The notes beneath the pieces are model-generated. The model saw only the letters and a program-made list of their open reading frames with translations. It made no database searches and was not told the DNA's origin. Shown here in pieces: positions 46,286 to 56,828 of a DNA stretch of 64,000 nucleotides. Within the stretch, counting starts at the first letter, position 1. Every line of letters begins with the position of its first letter. The position numbers were made by a program, and so were the translations under genes. The stretch comes from Bretschneidera sinensis (taxonomy: Eukaryota; Streptophyta; Magnoliopsida; Brassicales; Akaniaceae). The DNA is taken from assembly GCA_023935145.1 (NCBI GenBank), contig CM043700.1:100482400-100546399 (forward strand), given 5' to 3'.

Positions 46286-46343
46286 TAATCATGCCCAGCT
46301 AAGCACTCCACCATCTAATCAATAAATGAGAGTGGAAAGAAAG
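46286..46343 (-). pseudogene. RT fragment of the nested-host element, left of the LINE
   Basis: On the minus strand the codons read FPLSFID, a stop, then MVECLAGHDY. This continues the RT block FPLPFIDQxLERxAGH whose first half lies right of the LINE (61517-61826). Coding stops at about 46286 and sequence passes directly into the post-pol region, so the catalytic part of RT, RNase H and integrase have been deleted. Confidence 0.75.
46321..46339. repeat. Left target-site duplication of the LINE
   Basis: AATAAATGAGAGTGGAAAG here corresponds to AATAAATAGGAGTGAAAAA at 61509-61527, 15 of 19 positions equal. Both encode the same FPLPFI segment of the host element's RT, which supports a real duplication rather than chance. 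Confidence 0.7.
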
Positions 46344-46477
46344 AGCTCTCAATCACCCTGAGTCGGGCAAGTAAGAGAGAGAATCTCTCAACAGCTACAG
46401 TAACTTGTCCATGGTTCCCACTCTTCTCTCATCCCCCCTCTCCTGTTCTTTGCATCAACATCACTGCTCTTCTTAGC

Positions 46478-48264
46478 ATGAGAAAGAAGAAGTCCAGTAG
46501 GAAACTTCCCCAACCAGTCCAAGAGAAGAAAGACTTGGAATTTGTACAAAACCATTTCAAATCCAAAGCTGCCACAGTACCGGATTTGCGTCAGGAAGTT
46601 CCAGTAGACTCCAGCAAGATTGAGTCTAGAGGATCAAGCAAAGAGTCAGAAAGCTTTTCCTGCTCCTTGGGAGAGAAGGAATCGAAGTCTTTGAGACTTG
46701 TGTTGGAAGGCTCTGCCTCAGGCAATAAAGGAAGTTCACACAGAGTATCAATGGTGAACAGTAACCAAAATTGAGCTAAGGCAATGAAAGCAATGCAGAA
46801 AGATACTCATGCTTCAAAGGATGAGAACCTAAGCTCCTCTGAAGAGAGTGATGAGGATTCAGTTCAGGTAGGATCCTATTCTTCCAGTGAGGAAGACGAT
46901 TCCAGCTGCCAAGCTACTGTTCATGGAGGACCTGTTGTAACAGGTCAAGGAAAGGAAGAGGCAAGAAAGGGGACTTGGCCACACTCTCCCTTGAAGGATG
47001 GGGATCCCCCTATTGGTTCCAGTTCCAATGAGCCCTTCCAAAGGCTGGATGCATTCTCTGGTGCTCAAGAAAAAAAAAGTGCTAAAGGCCATGTTAACAG
47101 TGGCAACACTCCCCTGGAGGAAAGCAATAAAGCTCATTGGGTAAGCTTATTTGCTGACAATAGGAAGCAAAGTAAGGGCTTACAACTCTTTACTATTGAA
47201 AGTGAGGGAGATACAGTATGTGTTACAAAAGAAGACATTGAGGAAGTGTTTGGAGACTACCCTTACTGCTTGGTAGGGTATTTTGCTGGAAGGTTCCCAG
47301 GGAGGGCTGCCTTGAAGATGCTCACAGACTCCTGGAAGGTAAAAGTTCTAACCCAATTCCATGATAGTGGTTGGATTGTATTCAAACTTGAAATTGCTGA
47401 GTCTAGTATAAATATGTTGCAAGAAGGACCCTATCAAGTATATGGTAGACCTTTACTCTTGAAATCCATGCCTAAATTCTTTCAATTTGGTAATGAGGAA
47501 ATAAGCACTATCCCTATTTGGATTCAGCTGAAGGGTCTGCCCTTTGAGTTGCGGACTGCAAAATGCTTAAGTAAGATTGGCTCCTAACTTGGTAAGCCTC
47601 TCTATGCTGACCAGTTTACTAATAATAAAGAAAGAATTTCATATGCCAGGCTACTTATGGAGATTGATGTAGCAAAGAAAATTAAATTCTTTGTGCTAGT
47701 TAGTTTCCCTAATGGGAACACCTTTGAGCAAAAGGTATCTTATGAAAACCTTCCTAGGTACTGCTCCAAGTGTAAGGTTCTAGGCCATGACCTCCACTTT
47801 TGCAGCCTAAATGTGAAGCCAGATAAAGGGAGAAAGCAGAATGGTAAGGGGACAGAAATAGCAAGGCAAGAAGGGACTAAAGCTCCATTATTACTAACAA
47901 GGGGGGGAACTCTCAAGATGCTGAGACAGTGGGGGTTGGCCCTTGTCCAGTTCCTCCAGCTATAGGAAAGACAACTCAAGAATCTAGAGGTGTTGTCTAA
48001 GTAGTGACTTCACCAGAAGGGGAGGGTTTTAGCAGCAATGAAATAAGGGTAGATGGAGACCATGGGCTTGTATCAGCCCCAGTTCTTTTGGAATCTACTA
48101 AAAAGCCCATCCATCCTACTGAACCCCTTGACACTTGTGTGATGCCCAAGGAGACAGGAGTACAGGGGAGTAGCATCCCTACAGCAAAGAAAAAGAAAGG
48201 AAAAATAGGCTTGAAAGATCCTCATACAGTTGGGAAGGGAGGGAAAGCGTCTCAGAACCCTTAA
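46478..48264 (+). pseudogene. LINE ORF1 (DUF4283-like plus zinc knuckle)
   Basis: Nucleic-acid-binding ORF of a plant L1. The start is the ATG at 46478 in MRKKKSSRKL. The N-terminal half is Ser/Glu/Lys-rich and probably disordered. The DUF4283-like core is at about 47140-47580: FADNRKQSKGLQLF, the stretch from YFAGRFPG to LTDSWKV, FHDSGWIVFKL, EGPYQVYGRPLLLKSMP and IPIWIQLKGLPFEL. A zinc knuckle of CX2CX4HX4C type (YCSKCKVLGHDLHFC) is at 47761-47805. In-frame stops are TGA at 46772 and TAA at 47585. A frameshift lies at a run of seven G (47901-47907), and the frame 48004-48264 continues the protein. It ends in TAA at 48262-48264, overlapping the ORF2 start. Confidence 0.85.
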
Positions 48265-48645
48265 TGATTGTAGCATGCTGGAACATCAGGGGTTTCCACA
48301 AACCCCTGAAGCACAATGGGGTGTTGCACCTTATGAAAAGCAATAGGATTGATGTGATGGGAATTTTGGAGTCCAAGCTTGATGAAGATAAGCTACTCAG
48401 AATCATGGGCAACAAATCCAACCTCTGGAGACAGATTAATAATTTTTCAACTCATCCTGTCGGCAGAATTTTGGTGCTGTGGGACCCTTCTAAGGTCAGT
48501 ATTTCTATAATTGAATCCTACCTCCAAGTTATCCATTGTAATGTTCTATGCTTAATTTCCTCTTGTAAATTTTTAGTAAGCTTTGTATATGGTTTTAATT
48601 CCATTGTTGCTAGAAGACCCCTGTGGGATAATCTTTGTAAATTCA
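48264..48645 (+). pseudogene. LINE ORF2, first part: endonuclease N-terminus
   Basis: ATG at 48264 gives MIVACWNIRGFHKPLKHNG, then VMGILESKLDEDK, WDPSKVSISIIES and FVYGFNS. These are the first blocks of an apurinic-like endonuclease that nicks target DNA (the Asn of WNIRG and Glu of ESKL are the usual metal-site residues). The frame is cut at 48645 by the LTR of the copia array and resumes at 58425 with SYDNPAPW. The five bases before the cut are ATTCA. Confidence 0.88.
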
Positions 48646-49508
48646 TGTTGGAAATCACCTTGACAAGATGCCCAGGTGGTGATCTTCCAAACACCCAAGT
48701 CTTGAATGACTTGTAGAAAGAATTTCAGCAATTGAACACAAGAATAGAAAATCAAAGAAAGAAATAAGACAAGTAATTTGTTGTCGAGATTCGGCAATGT
48801 GCCTACGTCCCCGTGAGTTCCTCCGAACTCTCTGCAATATCTCTATGGTTCTTACAAAGTTACAGCAATCCCCTTCAAGAATCCAAGTTCTTGAAGAAAC
48901 AAGAAGAGAAGGAATAAGATGAGAACTCAACAATGTTCTCTAATCTAATCTAGACTCTCTCTATCTAATTACAACCAGCCTCACTACAAGAGTCCCTCTT
49001 GTGTTTATGTCTCTCTACACAATTCTCTCTTAGTGTTTACAATGATCTCACAATGTCACAAAACTCTATTGTATGTGTGTTTTTGTATCTTGTATTATCT
49101 TATGAAATGAGGCCTTGAGAACCTCTTTTATAGCCTCTTAATTCTTGGACATTCTTGTGAGTCATTATCCTCCCTTTGATCATGTTCTTCCTTTAATCTC
49201 AGCCCTACATCACTCTCCAGGTGATGCTGTGCATTTTGGTGTGGTGCTGTGTGCTGCGGCGTGACCTGATGCTGCAGCGTCCTGATGCTGTGCACACATC
49301 TCCGGCCTGTGTGCTGAAACTTGCACAGCAGTGTGCCTGACCTTCCCACGCTCAAAACTTATACACACACTTGTGTGCGACCTTCTAACTTGCTTAAATT
49401 TCATAATCCACCTTTGGTTTGGATTTTAACAATCCTTGAACCATGTTTGGACCTGTTCAAACCTTAACCATGTTTGAACCATGTTTAAAGCTTAGACAAA
49501 AAACAACA
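48646..49508 (-). repeat. Copia array LTR 1 (outer 3' LTR)
   Basis: Plus-strand ends TGTTGGAAATC and CAACA. A TATAAAAG box lies on the minus strand at 49132-49125. Contains a GC-richer patch with repeated GATGCTGTGC / GTGCTGCGGC phrases at about 49220-49310. Short ORFs at 48573-49404 are shadows of this LTR. Confidence 0.9.
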
Positions 49509-50450
49509 ATCTCTACCTTTGTCTAAGCGTTTAAACCCGAACCATTTGTGCAGAGACCTTCGGGATCCAAACTCATCTTGAGTCATCAATCAACCGACTC
49601 CAATCCTAAGTAATTCAAGGCAATGATTGAACTTACTTAGAGGTAGAAACTTGGTGCCTAAATCTGCAAGACTTTTCTCCGTGGTCTTCTTGTCAACATG
49701 AATGCTTCCTTCTGTACCATTTTCCAGAATGTAATGATACCGAACATCCATATACTCCATCCCCTCATGGAACACCGGATACCTCCATAAGTGCCCCGCA
49801 CTTTGGCTATCCAAAGATACCACCACCTGCTCTTTTAGGACCTCCCACTTGTCCAACAACCCTTTGCACCCCATAGCCTCCTTTATGGCTTCCGTAGCCG
49901 CTATGCATTCTGCCCTGGTTATTATGAGTGCCACAACTGGCTGCCAATGAGCATCCATGTACCTCAGCAACCACTTCATCCCAAGACAACGCTCTTTTCC
50001 GGGATTACTCACACATTTGCTGAAAACATCCATTGCCTAAGAAACACTTGACCTGTTTCTCTTCCTTTCCCGGATGATTCTCCTCATCCCAAGGATCTTT
50101 TGTGTAAGGCTGAGATCCTTCCTCTCAAACTCCTCACTGAGTTGAGATGTAAACCTTTTCATCCTTTTCCTGCTATTCCAAACTAACAGCCCATCAATGA
50201 CATAGGTGAGGATACTCACCATCTTCTCCACCTTGTGTCCAGGTGAGAAAGTTTCTGTGAAACCTATGTCTTCTCTTCTTATGAACCCATTCGCCACCAG
50301 CCTAGCCATATTTCGGACTTCATTTCGTGGAGGGCACCCTTCTTTGATCTTGTAAGTGCACTTACATTCCACAACTTTCTGATTTCCTGGAATTTTCACA
50401 AATTCCCAGAAGTTGTTCTTCCTCAAAGAATCCATTTCTTTCTCCATAGC
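49509..50450 (-). pseudogene. Copia RT-RNase H of internal copy 1, internally deleted
   Basis: Read from 50447 to 49590. The RT start (MEKEMDSLRKNNFWEFVKIPGNQ, minus strand) is followed by TETFSPGHKVEKMVSI, then directly by YVIDGLLVWNSRKRM, the position of YVDD, with the first catalytic Asp replaced. The DVKTAFLHG block expected between them is absent. A second join lies after RERKRNRSSVS (stop at 50037), then FSKCVSNPGKERCLGMKWLLRY. A third join lies before HWQPVVALI. The end reads LGTKFLPLSKFNHCLELL. The product could not polymerise DNA. Confidence 0.85.
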
Positions 50451-50768
50451 TAGCTACCACTTTGACGAATCCTTACACTCCATGGCCACTGTGTAAGTTT
50501 CTTGTTCACTCATCTCTCATTCTGTCCAAGGAGCTGCTGCATCCGCAGCATCTGCAAACCCACATCTTGAAGGTGGTCCGACCAGCCTTCTTTCCCGGTC
50601 TCTTATGAGCTGAAAGTCCTTCTGACTTGCTGCAGCATCCTCTTCTTGTTCAGCCTCTTCTTAAGTTTCTTGAGCTTGGCAATCATCCAAGGGCTCTACC
50701 TGGTCCGAACCCTCTTGCCTCCTTTACTCTACCTGAACAGAATCTCCCTTGATGCTATGCTCAACAAT

Positions 50769-52112
50769 TTATGAATTGGTTTGCTCACTAGCCCCTGCAG
50801 GGTTAGTTTTCTCCAAGTAGGGAAATAACAATTCATTAAAGACAACATCCCTACTTATTATGAGTTTAAATCCTTCTTTTTCTAAGGACCACAACCTGTA
50901 CCCCTTAGCCCCTTCCCCATATCCTAGAAACACATATTTTCTAGATCCTGGGCTAAGCTTATCCTCCTTTTGGAGTGCATACGCAGCACACCCAAAAGTC
51001 CTAAGGTTGTCCAACTCAGGGGGTTTTCCACTCCATAAATCTTTGGGAGTCTTATAGTATACAATCCTAGAGGGTGATCTATTAATTAAATATGCAGTTG
51101 TAGACACCGCTTCCCCCCAAAAATATTTGGGTAATCCGGATTTAAATAACATGCACCTAACCTTTTCCCTAAGGGTCTTATTCATCCACTCAGCAACTCC
51201 ACTTTGCTGAGGGGTTTCCACAACTGTCCTATGTCTTAGAATGCCATTTAACCTACAGAATTGATCAAGTTCTTGGTTAAAAATTTCTAAGCCATTATCG
51301 GTTCTTATCCTCTTAACAACTCTACCCATTTGAGTCTCAACCAGCCTTTTCCATACCACTAACTTATTCAATGCATCTGATTTATTTTTCACCAAATAAA
51401 CCCACACTTTTCTTGAATAATCATCAATTAAAGATAGAAAGTAAATGTTACCTCCCTGTGTTGGTGTCCTTGCTGGTCCCCAAAGGTCCGCATGAATGTA
51501 GTCAAGAATGCCCTTAGACTTGTGCACTCCGGTGTTGAAGCTGACTCGATGTTGCTGCCCAAAAACACAGCTCTTACAGAAATCCAGTTTTTCTACTTTG
51601 TCACCACCAAGTAGACCTTCCTTGCTAAGCACTTGCAGGCCCTTTTCGATCATGTGTCCCAAGCGAGTGTGCCAAAGGGCTGCCTTGTCCAGCTCAGCCA
51701 TCAAGCTTGCTGCTTGATCATTGGTTTTTGTTTTTCCGATCATCTCATAGAGTCCATCGTTTCTTGCTGCCTTGATCACTACCAAAGATCCCTTGGCCAC
51801 CTTGATCTTTTCTCCCTCTAATTTGCATGTATAGCCCATAGAATCCAGCTGCCCCAATGAGATCAAGTTCCTCTTCAAATCTGGAACATACCTCACATTT
51901 TCCAGCAGCCTTGTGACCCCATCAAACATCCCCAATTGGATGTCTCCAATCCCTCTCACATGGCAAGAATTATCATTCCCTAAGAAGACCCTTCCTTCAT
52001 TGATCTCCTTGAAATTCTTGAACCATTCTTTATGAGGGCTCATATGATGAGTGCAACCGGTATCCAAGATCCGTTTCCCGCTGCCTTCTTGCCCTTGCTC
52101 ACACTTGAGCAC
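50769..52112 (-). CDS. Copia protease-integrase ORF of internal copy 1
   Basis: 447 codons without interruption. The first codons sit in the gag-protease junction. The protease active site is RILDTGCTHHMSPHKEW (residues about 14-30). The pre-integrase zinc region includes ALWHTRLGHM and CKSCVFGQQH. The integrase core has catalytic Asp in HADLWGP, Asp in RTDNGLEIF and Glu in SGVAEWMNKTLREKVR, followed by YLINRSPS and KYVFLGYGEGAKGYRLW. It therefore keeps all catalytic residues of protease and integrase. It ends at a TAA near 50769, where copy 2 reads a Glu codon, so the stop is a point mutation. Whether it is translated is unknown because gag, in another frame here, should precede it. Confidence 0.82.
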   Translation of the reverse strand: MLKCEQGQEGSGKRILDTGCTHHMSPHKEWFKNFKEINEGRVFLGNDNSCHVRGIGDIQLGMFDGVTRLLENVRYVPDLKRNLISLGQLDSMGYTCKLEGEKIKVAKGSLVVIKAARNDGLYEMIGKTKTNDQAASLMAELDKAALWHTRLGHMIEKGLQVLSKEGLLGGDKVEKLDFCKSCVFGQQHRVSFNTGVHKSKGILDYIHADLWGPARTPTQGGNIYFLSLIDDYSRKVWVYLVKNKSDALNKLVVWKRLVETQMGRVVKRIRTDNGLEIFNQELDQFCRLNGILRHRTVVETPQQSGVAEWMNKTLREKVRCMLFKSGLPKYFWGEAVSTTAYLINRSPSRIVYYKTPKDLWSGKPPELDNLRTFGCAAYALQKEDKLSPGSRKYVFLGYGEGAKGYRLWSLEKEGFKLIISRDVVFNELLFPYLEKTNPAGASEQTNS

Positions 52113-52888
52113 ACAACAAGAACATCATCATCTTGCTGTTCTGTTTTGGCAACCGAAGCCTCTCCATTCTTGGTATGGCTTCCTCCTCTATCCCTTGTCA
52201 TCTTCTTGCAATCTTTCTTGACATGACCCTCCTTATGGCAATAGTAGCAGCTCTTCCCTCCAAATCTCAGTTCGGAATGCATTCTCCCATGGCTTTCTCT
52301 TCTACCTCTGTCCCGGTAGTAGCCATGCATGCTGTTGTGCACTCTTCTATGGCTCTCTCCTCTACCTCTATCCCGATAGTAGCCATACATGCTGCTGTGC
52401 ACTCTCCCATGGCTCTCTCCTCTACCTCTGTCCCGGTAGTAGCCATGGTTGCTGCCATACCAAGTTGCTGGCCTTCTTTTAAAGAACAGCCCTTTACCAC
52501 TTGATGCACTCCTTTTCTTGGCATCAAGATTATCTTGTAACTCTTTCTTAGGATCAAATTTAAAAGCAAAGATTCGTTTCCGAAGATATCTCTTATGTGA
52601 GAGAGTCTTGGCAAGAAACAATTCATCTAGTTTCTTCCATAATGCAGCTGGATCTTCCGAGTCTCCGCACTCCTTTGTGACATTGTCCGACATGTGCAAG
52701 AAAATGGTGCTGTAAGCCATCTTCTTCATCTCGGTCCGCTGGTCCTCCGTGACACTTGCTGGAAAAGCATCATCTTCTCCAATAGCCAAGTCCACTTTCT
52801 GCTGCATGAGAACCGCTTTGATCTTCCGCTTCCATAGGGCAAAGTCCCCCTTTCCATCAAACTTCTCCACATAGAAATTTGAAGCCAT
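52040..52888 (-). CDS. Copia gag ORF of internal copy 1
   Basis: 282 codons, start MASNFYVEKFDGKGDFALWK at 52888. N-terminal gag domain: the AVLMQQKVDLAI and ALWKKLDELFLAKTLSHKRYL blocks are intact, then FKFDPKKELQDNLD joins directly to AKKRSASSGKGLF (about 52520-52526). The capsid segment that usually follows, of about 80 residues, is missing. A nucleocapsid stretch has three 20-residue units starting YYRDRGR, then a zinc knuckle of CX2CX4HX4C type (CYYCHKEGHVKKDC). The frame diverges from the protease ORF near 52090 after SSVSKG, apparently a small indel. Confidence 0.82.
   Translation of the reverse strand: MASNFYVEKFDGKGDFALWKRKIKAVLMQQKVDLAIGEDDAFPASVTEDQRTEMKKMAYSTIFLHMSDNVTKECGDSEDPAALWKKLDELFLAKTLSHKRYLRKRIFAFKFDPKKELQDNLDAKKRSASSGKGLFFKRRPATWYGSNHGYYRDRGRGESHGRVHSSMYGYYRDRGRGESHRRVHNSMHGYYRDRGRRESHGRMHSELRFGGKSCYYCHKEGHVKKDCKKMTRDRGGSHTKNGEASVAKTEQQDDDVLVVCSSVSKGKKAAGNGSWIPVALII
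52281..52460 (-). repeat. 60-base minisatellite in copia gag, three units
   Basis: Three in-frame units with exact 60-base spacing (52281, 52341, 52401), each encoding YYRDRGR(G/R)ESH-type basic sequence just before the zinc knuckle. The other internal copy has two units. This 60-base difference equals the length difference of the two internal regions. Confidence 0.9.
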
Positions 52889-53117
52889 CTTTTGCGGACA
52901 AGATCCCAGATTTGTGCACTAACCACAACTACTTTCTTCAACTTTAAGAACACAGATCGAAGATGGATCTTTAACACCGTTGCTTGAATCAACCTTCAAG
53001 AACACGACCGGATCTTGATCTTTACACCGTTCTTGAATCACCCAAGAAGTTTGATCTTTGATTCTTGGAGTCTTAGCTCCGTACCTTCTACTTCTTGTTC
53101 CGATAACCAGCTGCTGT

Positions 53118-53129
53118 GCTCTGATACCA
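53118..53129 (-). other. Primer binding site of internal copy 1
   Basis: Minus strand reads TGGTATCAGAGC one base from the end of LTR 2, the initiator tRNA-Met site. The internal copy between LTR 1 and LTR 2 thus uses LTR 2 as its 5' LTR. Confidence 0.9.
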
Positions 53130-53130
53130 C

Positions 53131-53994
53131 TGTTGGAAATCACCTTGACAAGATGCCCAGGTGGTGATCTTCCAAACACCCAAGTCTTGAATGACATTTA
53201 GAAAGAATTTCAGCAATCGAACACAAGAACAGAAAATCAAAGAAAGAAAGAAGACAAGTAATTTGTTGTCGAGGTTCGGCAATGTGCCTACATCCCCGTG
53301 AGTTCCTCCGAACTCTCTGCACTATCTCAATGGTTCTTACAAAGTTACAGCAATCCCCTTCAAGAATCCAAGTTCTTGAAGAAACAAGAAGAGAAGGAAG
53401 AAGATGAGAACTCAACAATGTTCTCTAATCTAATCTAGACTCTCTCTATCTAATTACAACCAGCCTCACTACAAGAGTCCCTCTTGTGTTTATGTCTCTC
53501 TACACAATTCTCTCTTAGTGTTTACAATGATCTCACAATGTCACAAAACTCTCTTGTATGTGTGTTTTTGTATCTTGTATTATCTTATGAAATGAGGCCT
53601 TGAGAACCCCTTTTATAGCCTCTTAATTCATGGACATTCTTGTGAGTCATTATCCTCCCTTTGATCATGTTCTTCCTTTAATCTCAGCCCTACATCACTC
53701 TCCAGGTGATGCTGTGCATTTTGGTGTGGTGCTGTGTGCTGCGGCGTGACCTGATGCTGCAGCCTCCTGATGCTGTGCGCACACCTCCTACCTGTGTGCT
53801 GAAACTTGCACAGCAGTGTGTCTGACCTTCCCACGCTCAAAACTTAAGCACACACTTGTGTGCAACCTTCTAACTTGCTGAAATTTCATACTCCACCTTT
53901 GGTTTGGATTTTAACAATCCTTGAACCATGTTTGGACCTATTCAAACCTTAACCATGTTTGAACCATGTTTAAACCTTAGACAAAAAACCAACA
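53131..53994 (-). repeat. Copia array LTR 2 (central, shared)
   Basis: 864 bases, same ends as the outer LTRs. It acts as 5' LTR for internal copy 1 (primer site at 53118-53129) and as 3' LTR for copy 2, whose purine-rich tract lies just right of 53994. TATAAAAG on the minus strand at 53617-53610. No duplication of host bases at either edge. Confidence 0.92.
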
Positions 53995-54075
53995 ATTTCT
54001 ACCTTTGTCTAAGCATTTAAACCCGAACCTTTTGTGCAGAGACCTTTGGGATCCAAACTCAGCTTGAGTCATCAA

Positions 54076-54999
54076 TCAATCGACTCCAATCCTAAGTAAT
54101 TCAAGGCAATGATTGAACTTACTTAGAGGTAGAAACTTGGTGCCTAAATCTGCAAGACTTTTCTCCATGGTCTTCTTGTCAACATGAATGCTTCCTTCTG
54201 TACCATTTTCCAGAATGTAATGATACCGAACATCCATATGCTCCATCCCCTCATGGAATGCCAGATACCTCCACAAGTGCCCCGCACTTTGGCTATCCAA
54301 AGATACCACCACCTGCTCTTTTAGGACCTCCCACTCGTCCAACAACCCTTTGCACCCCATAGCCTCCTTTATGGCTTCCGTAGCAGCTATGCATTCTGCC
54401 CTGGTTGTTATGAGTGCTACAACTGGCTGCCAATGAGCCTCTATGTACCTCAGCAACCACTTCATCCCAAGACAATGCTCTTTTCCGGGATTACTCACAC
54501 ATTTGCTGAAAACATCCATTGCCGAAGAAACACTTGACCTGTTTCTCTTCCTTTCCCGGATGATTCTCCTCATCCCTAGGCTCTTTTGTGTAAGGTTGAG
54601 ATCCTTCCTCTCGAACTCCTCACTGAGTTGAGATGTAAACCTTTCCATCCTCTTCCTGCTGTTCCAAACTAACAGCCCATCAATGAGATAGGTGAGGATA
54701 CTCACCATCTTCTCCACCTTGTGTCCAGGTGAGAAAGTTTCTGTGAAACCTATGTCTTCTCTTCCTGTGAACCCATTCGTCACCAGCCTAGCCATATTTC
54801 GGACTTCATCTCTTGGAGGGCACCCTTCTTTGATCTTGTAAGTGCACTTACATTCCACAACTTTCTGATTTCCTGGAATTTTCACCAATTCCCAGAAGTT
54901 GTTCTTCCTCAAAGAATCCATTTCTTTCTCCATAGCTAGCTGCCACTTTGACGAATCCTTACACTCCATGGCCACTGTGTAAGTTTCTTGTTCACTCAT
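54076..54999 (-). CDS. Copia RT-RNase H ORF of internal copy 2, internally deleted but open
   Basis: 307 codons open. Blocks in order: the RT start (MEKEMDSLRKNNFWELVK), KCTYKIKEGCPPRDEVR, RLVTNGF, TETFSPGHKVEKMVSI (to residue about 101). Then YLIDGLLVWNSRKRMERF (residues about 104-121) stands where YVDD normally is, with the first Asp lost. ERKDLNLTQKSLGM follows. Joins lie at about residues 102, 155 and 189. RNase H end: RAECIAATEAIKEA, VSLDSQSAGHL, MDVRYHYILENGTEG. Relative to intact copia pol, the finger-palm block with DVKTAF and YGLKQ and the RNase H start are missing. The frame stays open across the joins. Confidence 0.85.
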   Translation of the reverse strand: MSEQETYTVAMECKDSSKWQLAMEKEMDSLRKNNFWELVKIPGNQKVVECKCTYKIKEGCPPRDEVRNMARLVTNGFTGREDIGFTETFSPGHKVEKMVSILTYLIDGLLVWNSRKRMERFTSQLSEEFERKDLNLTQKSLGMRRIIRERKRNRSSVSSAMDVFSKCVSNPGKEHCLGMKWLLRYIEAHWQPVVALITTRAECIAATEAIKEAMGCKGLLDEWEVLKEQVVVSLDSQSAGHLWRYLAFHEGMEHMDVRYHYILENGTEGSIHVDKKTMEKSLADLGTKFLPLSKFNHCLELLRIGVD

Positions 55000-55146
55000 C
55001 CCTCCTTCTGTCCAAGGAGCTGCTGCATCTGCAGCATCTGCAAACCCACATCTTGAAGGTGGTCCGACCAGCCTTCTCTCCCGGTCTCTTATGAGCTGAA
55101 AGTCCTTCTGACTTGCTGCAGCATCCTCTTCTTGTTCAGCCTCTTC

Positions 55147-56828
55147 TTAAGTTTCTTGAGCTTGGCAATCATCCAAGGGCTCTACCTGGTCCGAACCCTC
55201 TTGCCTCCTTTGCTCTACCTGAACAGAATCTCCCTTGATGCTATGCTCAACAATTTCTGAATTGGTTTGCTCACTAGCCCCTGCAGGGTTAGTTTTCTCT
55301 AAGTAGGGAAATAACAATTCATTAAAGACAACATCCCTACTTATTATGAGTTTAAATCCTTCTTTTTCTAAGGACCACAACCTGTACCCCTTAGCCCCTT
55401 CCCCATATCCTAGAAACACATATTTTCTAGATCCTGAGCTAAGCTTATCCTCCTTTTGGAGTGCATACGCAGCACACCCAAAAGTCCTAAGGTTGTCCAA
55501 CTAAGGGGGTTTTCCACTCCAAAACTCTTCGGGAGTCTTATAGTATACAATCCTAGAGGGTGATCTATTAATTAAATATGCAGTTGTAGACACCGCTTCC
55601 CCCCAAAAATATTTGGGTAATCCGGAATTATTTAACATGCACCTAACCTTTTCCCTAAGGTTCTTATTCATCCACTCAGCAACTCCACTTTGCTGAGGGG
55701 TTTTCACAACTGTCCTATTTCTTAGAATGCCATTTAACCTACAGAATTGATCAAGTTCTTGGTTAAAATTTCTAAGCCATTATCGGTTCTTATCCTCTTA
55801 ACTACTCTACCCATTTGAGTCTCAACCAGCCCTTTCCACACCACTAACTTATTCAATGCATCTAATTTATTTTTCACCAAATAAACCCACACTTTTCTTG
55901 AATAATCATCAATTAAAGACAGAATGTAAATGTTACCTCCCTATGTTGGTGTCCTTGCTAGTCCCCAAAGGTCCGCATGAATGTAGTCAAGAATGCCCTT
56001 AGACTTGTGTACTCCGGTGTTGAAGCTGACCCGATGTTGCTGCCCAAAAACATAGCTCTTACAGAAATCCAGTTTTTCTACTTTGTCACCACCAAGTAGA
56101 CCTTCCTTGCTAAGCACTTGCAGGCTCTTTTCGCTCATGTGTCCCAAGCGAGTGTGCCAAAGGGCTGCCTTGTCCAGCTCATCCATCAAGCTTGCTGCTT
56201 GATCATTGGTTTCTGTTTTTCCGATCATCTCATAGAGTCCATCGTTTCTTGCTGCCTTGATCACTACCAAAGATCCCTTGGCCACCTTGATCTTTCCTCC
56301 CTCTAATTTGCATGTATAGCCCATGGAATCCAGCTGCCCCAATGAGATCAAGTTCCTCTTCAAATCTGGAACATACCTCACATTTTCCAGCAGCCTTGTG
56401 ACTCCATCAAACATCCCCAATTGGATGTCTCCAATCCCTCTCGCATGGCAAGAATTATCATTCCCCAAGAAGACCCTTCCTTCATTGATTTCCTTGAAAT
56501 TCTTGAACCATTCTTTGTGAGGGCTCATATGATGAGTGCACCCGGTATCCAAGATCCATTTCCCGCTACCTTCTTGCCCCTTGGTCATACTTGAGCACAC
56601 AACAAGAACATCATCATCTTGCTGTTCTGTTTTGGCAACCGAAGCCTCTCCATTCTTGGTATGGCTTCCTCCTCTATCCCTTGTCATCTTCTTGCAATCT
56701 TTCTTGACATGACCCTCCTTATGGCAATAGTAGCAGCTCTTCTCTCCAAATCTCAGTTTGAAATGCATTCTCCCATGGCTTTCTCTTCTACCTCTGTCCC
56801 GGTAGTAGCCATACATGCTGCTGTGCAC
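55147..56828 (-). pseudogene. Copia gag end, protease and integrase of internal copy 2, broken
   Basis: Same order as copy 1. The frame from 56828 holds the end of the nucleocapsid, the zinc knuckle, then KWILDTGCTHHMS without the frameshift seen in copy 1, and runs through the zinc region to HADLWGLARTPT, ending at 55941. Stop or frame changes near 55935 and 55770 precede TPQQSGVAEWMNKNLREKVR (55707-55501). A stop separates this from 55500-55147 (TFGCAAYALQ, then KYVFLGYGEGAKGYRLW to CQAQET). Here gag and protease are one frame, which indicates that the family makes a single gag-pol reading frame. Confidence 0.82.

Noticed and set aside
46478..48264. Possible host gene with Ser/Glu-rich disordered protein
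   Set aside because: Downstream DUF4283-like core, zinc knuckle, overlap with a LINE ORF2 and flanking target duplications show it is LINE ORF1.
52133..52504. Plus-strand ORFs with repeated Ser/Met/Val pattern opposite copia gag
   Set aside because: Shadows of the 60-base gag minisatellite on the other strand.
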